Source: Rhodospirillaceae bacterium
GTDB taxonomy: Bacteria; Pseudomonadota; Alphaproteobacteria; UBA8366
Length of the DNA: 64,000 nt
Direction of reading: 5' to 3'
Assembly (NCBI GenBank): GCA_002722095.1
Contig: PBKG01000006.1
Coordinates: 226,669-290,668, forward strand
Positions within the stretch are counted from its first letter, which is position 1. Each line of letters opens with the position of its first letter. Of the stretch, positions 26,111 to 35,468 are shown one piece after another. Below the pieces are notes generated by a model, which saw nothing but the letters and a program-made list of their open reading frames with translations, had not been told where the DNA came from and did no database searches. The translations under genes and the position numbers were made by a program.

Positions 26111-26725
26111 TTGAGCGTTCATTTTCATCGGGGTGACCTGCCCAAAGATCTCGATCTCGGCAATGTTATCGCCGTCGATTCGGAGACAATGGGCCTCAAT
26201 CTACATCGCGACCGATTATGTGTGGTGCAACTGTCCGGCGGCGATGGCGACGCACATGTGGTGCAAATTCCACAGCATCATGATGGAGCGCCCAATCTGG
26301 TCAAGCTGCTGTCGGACCCCAAAACCACGAAATTATTTCATTTCGCACGCTTCGATGTCGCCGTGTTGAAATACTACCTTGATTGCGATTGTCAGCCGGT
26401 TTGCTGCACAAAAATCGCTTCGCGCCTGGTGCGTACATTTACTGATCGGCATGGCTTAAAGGATTTATGCAAGGATTTGCTCGGCATCGATATATCGAAG
26501 CAACAACAGTCCTCCGATTGGGGTGCGGACGAATTGAGCGAGGCACAGATGGAATATGCGGCGAGCGACGTTCTCCATCTCCACCAAATTTGGGAAAAAC
26601 TCGAGGAAATGTTGGTCCGCGAAGGTCGGATGGAGCTAGCTCAGGCAGCGTACGATTTTTTGCCGACCCGCGCGGCGCTTGATATCGCCGGCTTTGAAAA
26701 CGACGATATTTTCGCACATCATTAA
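26111..26725 (+). CDS. Ribonuclease D-like 3'-5' exonuclease
   Basis: A 204-residue DEDD-type exonuclease domain alone, without the HRDC domains of full RNase D. Exo I is VIAVDSETMGLNL (DxE), Exo II LFHFARFDVAVL, and Exo III YAASDVLHLHQIW (YxxxD). The start codon is TTG, after AGGA 11 bases upstream. It probably trims RNA 3' ends. It begins the block leading into kdsD and lptCAB, an order common in alphaproteobacteria. Confidence 0.88.
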   Translation: MSVHFHRGDLPKDLDLGNVIAVDSETMGLNLHRDRLCVVQLSGGDGDAHVVQIPQHHDGAPNLVKLLSDPKTTKLFHFARFDVAVLKYYLDCDCQPVCCTKIASRLVRTFTDRHGLKDLCKDLLGIDISKQQQSSDWGADELSEAQMEYAASDVLHLHQIWEKLEEMLVREGRMELAQAAYDFLPTRAALDIAGFENDDIFAHH

Positions 26726-26779
26726 ACCCGAAACGGGGTATCGGCGTGTATATGCGCGCCCCCGAACCGGACCGGTAAA

Positions 26780-27793
26780 ATGACTGCAGTCAAAAAGAAA
26801 AATTCGACCGCGAGCGACGTGGACTCCAACACCGCGACGTCGCCGGAAGTTGCCGCCGCCACCCGGGTGTTGCGCCTCGAGGCCGAGGCGATCCAGGCGC
26901 TCGCCGACCAAGTCGATGGCGCGTTCGGCGAAACCATCGAGATATTGCATCAAGTAAGCGGTCGAATAATCGTCACGGGTATGGGCAAGAGCGGGCATAT
27001 CGCGCGTAAAATCGCGGCGACCTTAGCCTCCACCGGCAGTCCGGCCCAGTATGTCCATCCCGGCGAGGCCAGCCATGGCGATCTCGGAATGATCACCGAC
27101 GAGGATGCGGTTATAGCGCTGTCCAATTCCGGCGAGACCGACGAACTGCGCGACCTGATGGAATATTCCCGCCGCTACTCGATTCCGTTGATTGCCATTA
27201 CCAGCCGCGACAACAGCACGCTCGGTGACATGGCCGATACGGTTCTACTGCTGCCCGATGTGCCCGAAGGGTGCCCGATGGGCCTAGCACCGACTACGTC
27301 GACCACCGCAAGTCTAGCCCTTGGCGACGCGATCGCAGTCGCGCTTTTGGAACGAAAAGGTTTTTCGGCAAATGATTTCCGCGTACTCCACCCTGGCGGC
27401 AAGCTCGGCAGCAGTTTGCTTCGGGTTTCGGACTTGATGCATTCGGGCGAAGAAATGCCCTTGGTCGCACCAGACACTAAAATGAGCGAAACGATTGTGG
27501 AAATGACCACCAAAAGTCTCGGCTGCGTGGGCATCATTGACGATAATCGGTTGGTCGGAATTGTGACCGATGGCGACCTTCGGCGACATTTGGAAAGCGA
27601 TCTTCGTGAGGTGACCGCTAATGACATCATGACAGCGTCGCCCACCACAATTCGCTCAAACGCGCTGGCCGCAGAAGCGCTGGCGGTGATGAACGAAAAA
27701 TCTATCACCAACCTCTTCGTAATCGACGAAGGCGCCGAAAACCCGGTAGGCGTTTTACATATTCACGATTGTCTTCGAGCCGGTTTGGTGTAG
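26780..27793 (+). CDS. kdsD: Arabinose-5-phosphate isomerase
   Basis: 337 residues: an N-terminal SIS sugar-isomerase domain (about 40-170) with ITGMGKSGH-type motif VTGMGKSGHIARKIAATL and SNSGETDELRDLM, then two CBS domains (about 210-330). It converts ribulose 5-phosphate to arabinose 5-phosphate, the first step of Kdo synthesis. It lies directly ahead of lptC (4 bases between stop and start), coupling Kdo precursor supply to lipopolysaccharide export. Confidence 0.93.
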   Translation: MTAVKKKNSTASDVDSNTATSPEVAAATRVLRLEAEAIQALADQVDGAFGETIEILHQVSGRIIVTGMGKSGHIARKIAATLASTGSPAQYVHPGEASHGDLGMITDEDAVIALSNSGETDELRDLMEYSRRYSIPLIAITSRDNSTLGDMADTVLLLPDVPEGCPMGLAPTTSTTASLALGDAIAVALLERKGFSANDFRVLHPGGKLGSSLLRVSDLMHSGEEMPLVAPDTKMSETIVEMTTKSLGCVGIIDDNRLVGIVTDGDLRRHLESDLREVTANDIMTASPTTIRSNALAAEALAVMNEKSITNLFVIDEGAENPVGVLHIHDCLRAGLV

Positions 27794-27797
27794 CGCC

Positions 27798-28505
27798 ATG
27801 GACTCAACGTCGATGCCGCCACCTCCCTCGCCACCACACGCGCCCAAGCCGGCTCCGTCTCGCACCCAACAACGCGACCTTGCGATCTCCGCGCGTCAGG
27901 ACGTCAAAATGTCACCGTTCTATGGTCGATTCGTCGGCACGATGCGGGTTTTGTTGCCTACCGTGGCAACCGGGCTGATCTTATTAGTTTTGATTTGGCC
28001 GCAACTCGACGATCAGCAAAGACGATTCACATTGGGCCCGGCCAAAATCGATAAAAATGCTGCCAAGAACCTAACCATGCTAAATGGCCGCTACGCGGGG
28101 ATGCTGGAAGAAAAACCGTTCACGATCACCGCCAACAAGGCGCACCAAAAAAACGCGAAGGATATGGAATTTTCGCTGCAGGGACCCAAAGTAGATATCA
28201 TGATGCAGAATGGGTCCTGGGCTGCAATAACCGCCAAAGACGGATTCTACGACCATAAAAAGCAAGTTTTGGAACTCTCGGGCGGGGTCAATGTATTCCA
28301 TGACACCGGTTACGAATTTCGCACCAAAAATGCGGTCGTTGATTTAAAGGCCGGCGACGCGCGCGGGGTGGACCCGGTCGAGGGGCAAGGCCCCCTTGGC
28401 AATCTCAAGGCCGAAGGGTTTGTACTGTTCTACAAAACAAAACGAGTCATATTCACCGGGCGCTCCAAACTAACCTTGTTTCCACACCGGATGAAGGAAG
28501 GATGA
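27798..28505 (+). CDS. lptC: Lipopolysaccharide export protein LptC
   Basis: 235 residues with a cytoplasmic Pro/Gln-rich N-terminus of about 50 residues, one membrane anchor (near 50-72, FVGTMRVLLPTVATGLILLV) and a periplasmic beta-jellyroll domain including LNGRYAGMLEEKPFTITANK. LptC passes lipopolysaccharide from the LptB2FG extractor to LptA. Position between kdsD and lptA confirms the call. Its stop overlaps the lptA ATG (ATGA). Confidence 0.9.
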   Translation: MDSTSMPPPPSPPHAPKPAPSRTQQRDLAISARQDVKMSPFYGRFVGTMRVLLPTVATGLILLVLIWPQLDDQQRRFTLGPAKIDKNAAKNLTMLNGRYAGMLEEKPFTITANKAHQKNAKDMEFSLQGPKVDIMMQNGSWAAITAKDGFYDHKKQVLELSGGVNVFHDTGYEFRTKNAVVDLKAGDARGVDPVEGQGPLGNLKAEGFVLFYKTKRVIFTGRSKLTLFPHRMKEG

Positions 28506-29371
28506 TCAGCCGCCGTTCGGTCTATATTTTCGGATTTATAAGTTGGTTTGCGCTCGGCTTGGCCAGCGTTGGCTACGAAGTAAGCGCGCAATCTGTCAAT
28601 ATTCCGCTCGTCGATGGCGCAAATTCCTCTCCCTTGGTGATCGATGCCGATGACGGGCTCGAATGGATTCCGAAAAAGGGAAAATATATCGCCCGTGGCA
28701 ATGCCAGGGCCAACCGAGGCGCAGTCACACTCCGTGCAGACGAAATAATAGCGCATTACCGTGATACTAAAGGCGGCCAAGGCCAAGAGATGGTCCGGCT
28801 CGATGCGAAAGGCCGGGTCAAGATCACGTCTATCAATAAAGACGCCAAAGGCCGTCGAGCGAAAACCACCGCCACCGGAGATATCGCCGTCTATCACGTC
28901 AAAGAATCGGTTTTCGTGCTCAATGGTAAGCGCCTTCGTCTGGTTTCGCCCCAAGGCGTACTCACCGCGCGCGACAGTCTCGAATATTGGGACAAGCGAC
29001 AAACTGCCGTTGCGCGAGGGAAAGCTGTCGTTAGCCAAGGCAAGCAACGCCTGCACGCGGATATTCTTACAGCCTACATCGCCGATTCGTCTGGCAAGAG
29101 AAAGACAAAATCCGCATCCGCTGGTCAGCGGGTCAACCGGGTCGATGCTTTCGGCAATGTCCATGTCTCGGTGCCCAACGCAATCATTCGCGGTGATAAG
29201 GGCGAATATTATCCGGGCACCAGCGTCGCAACCCTGCGCGGCAATGTGAAAATTACCAGTAATAAGAACCAGCTAAACGGCGACACTGCACGGGTAAATC
29301 TAAAAACCGGTATCTACCGGCTCATCGGCAAGCGCGTAAAAGGTTTGATCACACCCAACCGGACGCGATAG
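28502..29371 (+). CDS. lptA: LptA/OstA-family lipopolysaccharide transport protein
   Basis: 289 residues with a signal peptide (SWFALGLASVGYEVSAQS) and two OstA-type beta-repeat regions, for example LEYWDKRQTAVARGKAVVSQ and GEYYPGTSVATLRGNVKI. It forms the periplasmic bridge for lipopolysaccharide. It is longer than the E. coli protein (185), as is normal in alphaproteobacteria. Its start overlaps the lptC stop by four bases, so translation is coupled. Confidence 0.9.
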   Translation: MISRRSVYIFGFISWFALGLASVGYEVSAQSVNIPLVDGANSSPLVIDADDGLEWIPKKGKYIARGNARANRGAVTLRADEIIAHYRDTKGGQGQEMVRLDAKGRVKITSINKDAKGRRAKTTATGDIAVYHVKESVFVLNGKRLRLVSPQGVLTARDSLEYWDKRQTAVARGKAVVSQGKQRLHADILTAYIADSSGKRKTKSASAGQRVNRVDAFGNVHVSVPNAIIRGDKGEYYPGTSVATLRGNVKITSNKNQLNGDTARVNLKTGIYRLIGKRVKGLITPNRTR

Positions 29372-29411
29372 TAATGGGGTATACGCAAGCTAGCCGAGAG
29401 CGCACCGCGAC

Positions 29412-30260
29412 GTGAACAAACCGCCGAACCCGCCACAAAACCCTCCGGGAAACCCGCCCCATCTGAGGCCGGTGGCTCCGCAAGGGAACCAGCAAGGCGC
29501 GCAGGCGGCAGGCGAAGGCCCGCAACTGGTCACATCTAATGCCGGGTTGGTAGCCCGAAATCTCGGAAAACAATTCAAAAAACGTCCGATCCTGCGCGAT
29601 GTCAGTCTTTATCTGCAGCGCGGTGAGGCAGTCGGTCTTTTGGGACCGAACGGTGCCGGAAAAACCACCTGCTTTTACATCATCACCGGCTTAATCGCCG
29701 CCGACTATGGCGCCGTGATGATGGATGGTCACGATATAACCACGCTTCCCATGTATCGCCGTGCCCGGCTTGGCATTGGTTATCTGCCGCAGGAGCCATC
29801 AATCTTCCGTGGCTTAAATGTCGAACAGAATATTCGTGGCGTGTTGGAGGTGGTCGAAGGCAACCGCGAACGTCGCGAAGCAATGTTGGAAGCATTGCTG
29901 GCGGAATTTTCGATCACCCATCTGCGCCGCACGCCGTCCCTGGCACTCTCCGGCGGCGAACGTCGACGGGTCGAGATTGCTCGCGCACTTGCCTCGCAAC
30001 CGAATTTTATCCTTCTCGACGAGCCCCTTGCCGGCATCGATCCAATTGCGGTGCGTGATATTCGCGAACTCGTGATTCACCTAAAAGACCGCGGCATTGG
30101 CGTATTGATTACTGATCACAATGTGCGCGAGACCCTTGATGTGGTCGACCGCGCTTATATCCTTCACGATGGTCGGCTCTTAATGGAAGGCCGCCCGGAC
30201 GAAATCGTAGCGAACAACGAGGTTCGCCGTGTTTATCTTGGAGAACGGTTCAGCCTTTAG
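29412..30260 (+). CDS. lptB: Lipopolysaccharide export ABC transporter ATPase
   Basis: 282 residues with Walker [10 protein letters not shown] (78-86), Q-loop [12 protein letters not shown], signature LSGGERRR, Walker [11 protein letters not shown] and the switch His in [10 protein letters not shown]. It powers lipopolysaccharide extraction with LptF/G, which are not in the window. The first 40 residues are a Pro/Gln/Asn-rich extension absent from E. coli LptB but seen in some alphaproteobacteria. The start is GTG without a strong ribosome site, so the extension could be partly wrong. Confidence 0.93.
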   Translation: MNKPPNPPQNPPGNPPHLRPVAPQGNQQGAQAAGEGPQLVTSNAGLVARNLGKQFKKRPILRDVSLYLQRGEAVGLLGPNGAGKTTCFYIITGLIAADYGAVMMDGHDITTLPMYRRARLGIGYLPQEPSIFRGLNVEQNIRGVLEVVEGNRERREAMLEALLAEFSITHLRRTPSLALSGGERRRVEIARALASQPNFILLDEPLAGIDPIAVRDIRELVIHLKDRGIGVLITDHNVRETLDVVDRAYILHDGRLLMEGRPDEIVANNEVRRVYLGERFSL

Positions 30261-30272
30261 CGGCTGATCCTA

Positions 30273-31859
30273 TTGCCTATGGCCCTTTCGCAGCGCCTCG
30301 ATCTGAGGCAATCGCAAAACCTTGTGATGACGCCGCAACTGCAACAGGCGATCAAGCTACTGCAGTTTTCGAGTGTTGAGTTACGAGAGTTTGTCGAAGG
30401 CGAATTACAAGAAAATCCGATGTTGGAGCGCGACGAATCCTCCGGCAGCGATCGCCGCACCGACGATAGGGCCCTTGAAGACACGACCGCGGGGAGCGCG
30501 GAGTCGGGCACCACAGAAACCGGCGATGAGCCTTCGCCTCCGGATACGCTTGAGTTTGCGACCGGCGAAGCAACAACGAACGAATCTGAAAGCCCACTCG
30601 ATATCGATCACGACACGGTCTGGGAAGGCGAGAGCCCGACGGACGCGGCCACCGCTCCTAGCGATACGAACGGCATGGATTCAAGTCTCTCGCTGGATCG
30701 GTTTAGCGCCGGCGCTGGAGGACGCACCGATTTCACAACACCGATGAACGATATCGAGGCGACGCTTAGCGAAGACAAATCTTTGCGCGATCACCTCACC
30801 GAGCAATTACTGGTCGATCTGACCGACGCGAGGGATCGCATGATCGGCCGACACTTGATCGAATCGCTGGATCAATCCGGCTGGATTGTTACCCCGCTTC
30901 CGGACGTCGCCCAAATGCTCGGGTGTTCGGAACAACGGGTGGAGCGGGTATTGCAATCGCTCCAGAAATTCGATCCGCCGGGCATATTTGCGCGCGACCT
31001 AAAAGAGTGTCTCGCTCTGCAGCTTCAGGACCGCAACCGGTTCGACCCGGCAATGGCGGCGCTGCTTGAAAATCTCGATTTGCTCGCCAAGCAGGACAAA
31101 TCGGCGTTGATCAAGATTTGCGGTGTCGACGAAGAGGACTTAACCGAAATGGTTGCCGAGGTGCGCGCGCTCGACCCGAAACCGGCGCAAAACTTCGAAC
31201 AAGAAATTCTGCAGACGGTAACGCCGGACATATTGATGCGGCCACATCCCGACGGCGATTGGATCGTCGAGCTTAATCCGGAAACTCTACCGCGCGTGTT
31301 GGTCAACACCGAGTACCACACTCGGGTTTCCGAAGAAGCCAGAAACAAAGACGAAAAAGACTACATCGCCGAACAGTTCCAGTCAGCAAACTGGCTTGTA
31401 AAATCCTTGCACCAGCGCGCAACCACAATTCTCAAGGTGGCGCGTGAAATCGTCCGCCAGCAACATGGATTCTTTGCCCAGGGTGTCGAACATTTAAGGC
31501 CGCTTATTCTGCGCGATATCGCCGAAGCCATTGAAATGCATGAGAGTACTGTAAGCCGGGTAACTTCAAACAAATACATCCATACGCCGCGCGGCACTTT
31601 CGAGCTGAAATATTTCTTCACCTCGGCAATCGGTGGGGTCGGCGGGGCCGATTCGCACTCCGCAGAATCCGTGCGCCATCGCATCAAATCTTTGATCGAC
31701 GAGGAAAATTCCGATTCGATCCTGTCAGACGATGGAATTGTTGCGATTCTGAAGTCTGATGGAATCGATATTGCCAGGCGCACTGTGGCAAAATACCGCG
31801 AAGCGATGAAGATTCCTTCTTCAGTCCAACGCCGGCGAGAAAAGAATAAGAAACTGTAA
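30273..31859 (+). CDS. rpoN: RNA polymerase sigma-54 factor
   Basis: 528 residues. The Gln-rich activator-interacting region I spans about 1-55 (LDLRQSQNLVMTPQLQQAIK), followed by an acidic linker of about 100 residues and the core-binding domain. The helix-turn-helix IAEAIEMHESTVSRVTSNK follows, and the C-terminal RpoN box ARRTVAKYREAMKIPSS. Sigma-54 recognises -24/-12 promoters and needs enhancer-binding ATPases. It starts 12 bases after lptB, in the classic lptB-rpoN-hpf-ptsN order. Confidence 0.96.
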   Translation: MPMALSQRLDLRQSQNLVMTPQLQQAIKLLQFSSVELREFVEGELQENPMLERDESSGSDRRTDDRALEDTTAGSAESGTTETGDEPSPPDTLEFATGEATTNESESPLDIDHDTVWEGESPTDAATAPSDTNGMDSSLSLDRFSAGAGGRTDFTTPMNDIEATLSEDKSLRDHLTEQLLVDLTDARDRMIGRHLIESLDQSGWIVTPLPDVAQMLGCSEQRVERVLQSLQKFDPPGIFARDLKECLALQLQDRNRFDPAMAALLENLDLLAKQDKSALIKICGVDEEDLTEMVAEVRALDPKPAQNFEQEILQTVTPDILMRPHPDGDWIVELNPETLPRVLVNTEYHTRVSEEARNKDEKDYIAEQFQSANWLVKSLHQRATTILKVAREIVRQQHGFFAQGVEHLRPLILRDIAEAIEMHESTVSRVTSNKYIHTPRGTFELKYFFTSAIGGVGGADSHSAESVRHRIKSLIDEENSDSILSDDGIVAILKSDGIDIARRTVAKYREAMKIPSSVQRRREKNKKL

Positions 31860-31963
31860 CAGGTTAGGCTCCAGTTTTTCGAAATTGACACCCTAAAAAC
31901 CTCGCCAAAACAGCGGAAAATCGCATTTTTTTGCAACCCGACGCTCGAATCTCGGAGCCTCCT

Positions 31964-32623
31964 ATGGCATGCTGTTTAGAGCATCGTGCCGGACACGGCG
32001 TTAAACAATCTATTGAAAAAACCGTGCAGCTATCTATCAACGGCAAACAGATCGATATCGGTAATTCGCTCCGCGAACATGTGGAGCGTGAGTTGTCTGC
32101 GGCCGTTACCAAATATTTCGAGAAACCGACAGACGCTCAGGTAACGATCTCGAAAGAAGGTTCCGACTTTCGCTCGGACATTAGTGTCCATGTGGGTAAG
32201 GGAATCATGATCCAGGGTCATGCAAATGCTGGTGACGCACGCGCGGCCTTTGGAATAGCGACGGACCATGTCAGCAAACGGCTCCGACGCTACAAACGGC
32301 GGCTTCGCGACCATCACAAACGACTTCGTGACCATCGCAAACAAAAGAGCGAACAGTTTCAGTCGGCGATTGCTCAGCAATATGTACTGGCCGCAGAGCA
32401 AGACACCCCAGTTCAGGAAGAAAAAGGCGAGCCGGATCAACCGGTCGTCGTCGCCGAAATGGAAACCGTGATCGAGAATTTAACCGTTGGCGAGGCTGTA
32501 ATGCGCATGGACCTTGCCAATTTACCGGCACTGATGTTTAGAAATAGCGCTCATGGTGGGCTCAACCTGGTCTATGTCCGCGAAGACGGCAATATCGGTT
32601 GGGTAGATCCGAATAACTCATAA
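31964..32623 (+). CDS. hpf: Ribosome hibernation promoting factor, long form
   Basis: 219 residues from the ATG with GGAG six bases upstream; a GTG at 32024 (VQLSINGKQIDIG) would match the usual family N-terminus, so the start is uncertain. The N-terminal beta-alpha domain (about 21-125) with KYFEKPTDAQVTISKEGSDF sits on the 30S decoding centre. The C-terminal domain (about 160-219) with VGEAVMRMDLANLPALMF dimerises to form 100S ribosomes. It lies between rpoN and ptsN. Confidence 0.9.
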   Translation: MACCLEHRAGHGVKQSIEKTVQLSINGKQIDIGNSLREHVERELSAAVTKYFEKPTDAQVTISKEGSDFRSDISVHVGKGIMIQGHANAGDARAAFGIATDHVSKRLRRYKRRLRDHHKRLRDHRKQKSEQFQSAIAQQYVLAAEQDTPVQEEKGEPDQPVVVAEMETVIENLTVGEAVMRMDLANLPALMFRNSAHGGLNLVYVREDGNIGWVDPNNS

Positions 32624-32661
32624 AAAAACGACAACTCAAATTCATATTGGGAAATTTCCAG

Positions 32662-33126
32662 ATGAAGGTTATCGATTTCACCACACCCGACGCGATTTTT
32701 ATCGATCTTCCAGCGGGCTCAAAGAAACAAGCTCTGCAGGAACTCTCGAAGCGAGGGGAAAAATTGACCGGCATTAAAGCCCGCACGATTTTCGACGTTT
32801 TGCTTGAACGCGAGAAACTGGGGTCGACCGGAATTGGCAATGGCATCGCCATTCCCCATGGTCGCGTTGCCGGCCTTTCGCATATGCGCGGACTGTTTTG
32901 TCGATTGGATCAACCGGTTCCGTTCGGTTCGGTCGACGAGCAACCGGTTGATCTCCTGTTCGTCATTCTGGCACCGGAAGATGCGGATTCCGAACATGTG
33001 AAGCTGCTTGCACAGACCGCCCGCCAATTGCGCGACGAAAGTTTGAGTGCAGACCTGCGTCAAGCGGACCGGCCGGAAACATTTTTTGCCCTGCTAACCG
33101 GCACGCCAACTCAAAACGCCGCTTAG
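32662..33126 (+). CDS. ptsN: Nitrogen-regulatory PTS protein EIIA-Ntr
   Basis: 154 residues from ATG, with GGGA nine bases upstream; a TTG 15 bases earlier is less likely. EIIA mannitol/fructose-type domain with the phosphorylated histidine in IAIPHGRV (H66). It receives phosphate from NPr and regulates potassium uptake, nitrogen and carbon processes. It is the last gene of the lpt-rpoN run, with 34 bases to the convergent DUF1150 gene. Confidence 0.92.
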   Translation: MKVIDFTTPDAIFIDLPAGSKKQALQELSKRGEKLTGIKARTIFDVLLEREKLGSTGIGNGIAIPHGRVAGLSHMRGLFCRLDQPVPFGSVDEQPVDLLFVILAPEDADSEHVKLLAQTARQLRDESLSADLRQADRPETFFALLTGTPTQNAA

Positions 33127-33160
33127 ACGAACTCAATTTTTCCAATAGGGGTAAAGATCG

Positions 33161-33376
33161 TCAGTGCACGCTGACGGGAACGAACTCGTTCTCTATTGCC
33201 GAGGCAATCGCAGTTTCGAAATCTCGGACCACCGCCATCTGCCTGCCATCGGCGCTGTTGACCGCAAAGGCAAGCTCAGAGTCGACCGTAACCGGTTTGA
33301 CATAGACGATCTCTTCAGTGCCCAACAGCGCCAAATCTTCCGTCGTTATCGTCCGTAAGAATTCCGTATCCATCAT
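33161..33376 (-). CDS. DUF1150 family protein
   Basis: 71 residues from ATGATG, four bases after the small-heat-shock-protein stop, so translation is coupled; a longer frame to 33436 would overlap that gene. The sequence (RTITTEDLALLGTEEIVYVK, then an alternating hydrophobic stretch) is the DUF1150 pattern found beside hsp20 genes in alphaproteobacteria. Its function is unknown. Co-expression with Hsp20 suggests a heat-stress role (inference). Confidence 0.8.
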   Translation of the reverse strand: MMDTEFLRTITTEDLALLGTEEIVYVKPVTVDSELAFAVNSADGRQMAVVRDFETAIASAIENEFVPVSVH

Positions 33377-33380
33377 CGCT

Positions 33381-33836
33381 TTAACTCGTTTCCACATCGA
33401 CCGCCTTGGATTTACGGTCGGTGTTTTTATCCGCATTGATTTCGATCGTCTGAACCCGGCTCTCCACCGGCGGACGCGTCAAATCAATATGCAAAAGGCC
33501 GTTATCCAGCTCGGCGGCGGTAATCTCGATGCCGTCGGCAAGCACGAACGAACGCACAAATTGACGCGATGCGATACCGCGGTGGAGGTACATGCGTTCG
33601 GACTCATCGATCTGCTTGCCGTGGATGCGGAGCTGCCGATCCTCGACTTCGATACTGAGATCGTTTTCGCCGAAACCCGCAACCGCAAGTGTTATGCGGA
33701 GCCCATCCTCGCCAATTTGTTCAATATTGTATGGGGGGTAGCTATCGCCGGCATTCTTGGAAATGCGATCCAGCATGCGCTCGACATGGTCGAACCCGAG
33801 CAATAGCGGACTGTTAAACATGGTTAAACGCGACAT
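33381..33836 (-). CDS. Small heat-shock protein, Hsp20/IbpA family
   Basis: 151 residues starting MSRLTMFNSPLLLGFDHVER, with AGGAG eight bases before ATG. The alpha-crystallin domain (about 35-130) includes YNIEQIGEDGLRITLAVAGF and ends in the conserved ELDNGLLHIDL. These ATP-independent chaperones hold unfolding proteins. The gene has an RpoH-like promoter and a ROSE-like leader, and is followed directly by the DUF1150 gene. Confidence 0.93.
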   Translation of the reverse strand: MSRLTMFNSPLLLGFDHVERMLDRISKNAGDSYPPYNIEQIGEDGLRITLAVAGFGENDLSIEVEDRQLRIHGKQIDESERMYLHRGIASRQFVRSFVLADGIEITAAELDNGLLHIDLTRPPVESRVQTIEINADKNTDRKSKAVDVETS

Positions 33837-33844
33837 TTCGCAGT

Positions 33845-33940
33845 CTCCTCTCATGAGCGAGCAGCGTGCGGCGGAACTCCCGCCGCGCAGGGGTAACCGG
33901 GCCCGATGGCACCCGTTTCGGACAAGCTTTCGCCTTGTCC
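33845..33940 (-). promoter_or_regulatory. ROSE-like RNA thermometer in the hsp20 leader
   Basis: Three hairpins in series on the minus strand: GGACAAG/CTTGTCC (33940-33920), GCGGCGG/CCGCCGC (33886-33868), and a terminal one in which CUGCU (33864-33860) pairs with the Shine-Dalgarno AGGAG (33849-33845), leaving a central G opposite G. That SD-masking hairpin with a G-G mismatch is the hallmark of ROSE thermometers of alphaproteobacterial small heat-shock genes. Folded by eye. Confidence 0.72.
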
Positions 33941-33946
33941 ACCCTT

Positions 33947-33975
33947 ATATTGGGGCGAATTCCTTGTTCTTCAAG
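33947..33975 (-). promoter_or_regulatory. RpoH (sigma-32)-type promoter of hsp20
   Basis: CTTGAA (33975-33970), 14 bases, CCCCAATAT (33955-33947) on the minus strand, close to the heat-shock consensus. The predicted transcript start falls at the first leader hairpin. Confidence 0.7.
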
Positions 33976-33981
33976 ATCGGT

Positions 33982-35403
33982 CTATTGCGCCGTCAGTATC
34001 GCCGCCAGGTCTTGCGCCGACATATCATCCAAGCTCAGCACCGCGTCACGAATGGCTTCTGCCTTGTCGCGTGGCAATTCCAGCAACGCATTGTCGAAAT
34101 ATTTGGCTTCGATTTCCGCTTCGCTCAAGGCACGGTCTCCGGCACCCCGGTTTACGCGCTCGTGATGGACATGTTCGGTGCCGTCCTTGGTGGTGACCAC
34201 GATACCGCCGGAATAGTAGTCCGGATAACCGGTCTTCGGGTCCAGCTCGTGGCTCACCTTGGCAGCCAACGCCAAAATATCCGGGTCCCGCAATACATCT
34301 TCTTCGAGTTCCGCAAGCCCAAACTTTCCTTTGTGGAAACAGGCGGAGACGATGAATTGGACCGAGAATTTAGCATCATAGTCGCTGACCGGATTTAGCT
34401 TGTTCGCCACCGGTTCGGCGATCAGATTTACCGCCAGTTCGGGAATCTGCACCCGAATTTTCTCGATATCATCGGGGCCCACGCCATGATCGCGATGTAC
34501 CGCCAATGCACCGTCGGCCAACGCATGGGTGAAATGGCAGCTTGGGAACGGTTTTACCGCCGTCTCGACGCTTTCCCAGACCTCCCCAAGACCGCTGGTC
34601 AGCGCGCCGTAATCGACAAAATCCTCATCGCCGTGAAGATGGCTCTTATACAGCCCGTACCGCCCTTCATACGGATAGGTCGGCCCGACAAACCCGTTTT
34701 TCGCCATATAGGCGGCGGTGATGCCGGCAGCGCCGCCCCAGCCCGCGTGCATGCGTTTATTCCAGCCGCCTTCCTCAACGAACTCCATGCTGGCCGACGT
34801 GGTACTACCGGCCAAGGCCTGGGCCATTGCCAATTGGTCCACGTCCAACCCCAGCAATCGGCCCGCCGCGAGCGCGTTGGAAAAGTGCGCGCAAACGCCG
34901 GTCGGATGGAATCCCCATTTATGCAAACCGCCTTTGGCAGCCATACCGATGCGAATGACGTTTTCCATTGCCAGCACATAGGTCGTCAGCAACTCGCGGC
35001 CATCTATGCCAAGGTGTTCGCCGAGACCAAGCGCCGCACTGAACGAGCTCGCGGTCGGATGGACGACACTCAACATATGCGTATCGTCGTAGTCGAGACC
35101 GTGGATCAATGCACCGTTCATGATGACCGCGTCGCGAAGCGGCAGTTTTGCGCTGTGACCGATTACCGAATTACCGCCCTCGCCCGCAACATCCTGAAGA
35201 CCGGCCAGAATCTTGCCGGAAAATTCATAATGACGGGACGCATAGGCAATACCTACCGCATCCAGAATGAGATGCTTCGCGCGTTCGCGGACTGCCGCGG
35301 GTATATCGTCGTATTGAAACGAGTGAGCGAATTCAGCGAGCTTACGCGCGACCGGAGCACCGGTTTCCAGATCCGGCGCGGTTGCAATGGAGCCATCGGC
35401 CAT
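33982..35403 (-). CDS. MmgE/PrpD family protein
   Basis: 473 residues of the MmgE/PrpD fold, which includes 2-methylcitrate dehydratase and cis-aconitate decarboxylase. It has LILDAVGIAYASRHYEFSGK near the N-terminus, NGALIHGLDYDDTHMLSVVH carrying the family's conserved D-D-T-H, and AMAQALAGSTTSASMEFVEE. It probably dehydrates or decarboxylates a tricarboxylic-type acid. There are no prpB/prpC genes nearby, so it is not evidently propionate metabolism. It follows a small membrane-protein gene by 65 bases. Confidence 0.83.
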   Translation of the reverse strand: MADGSIATAPDLETGAPVARKLAEFAHSFQYDDIPAAVRERAKHLILDAVGIAYASRHYEFSGKILAGLQDVAGEGGNSVIGHSAKLPLRDAVIMNGALIHGLDYDDTHMLSVVHPTASSFSAALGLGEHLGIDGRELLTTYVLAMENVIRIGMAAKGGLHKWGFHPTGVCAHFSNALAAGRLLGLDVDQLAMAQALAGSTTSASMEFVEEGGWNKRMHAGWGGAAGITAAYMAKNGFVGPTYPYEGRYGLYKSHLHGDEDFVDYGALTSGLGEVWESVETAVKPFPSCHFTHALADGALAVHRDHGVGPDDIEKIRVQIPELAVNLIAEPVANKLNPVSDYDAKFSVQFIVSACFHKGKFGLAELEEDVLRDPDILALAAKVSHELDPKTGYPDYYSGGIVVTTKDGTEHVHHERVNRGAGDRALSEAEIEAKYFDNALLELPRDKAEAIRDAVLSLDDMSAQDLAAILTAQ

Positions 35404-35468
35404 AATCTTCCTCCAAAAATCACGGAATAGCGCTATTTAGCGCATCCGCCGCTAGGAGGAAAGCGATG

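Noticed and set aside
33158..33175. CGTCAG/CTGACG hairpin as a bidirectional terminator between ptsN and the DUF1150 gene
   Set aside because: It overlaps the end of the DUF1150 coding region and has no T tract on either strand.
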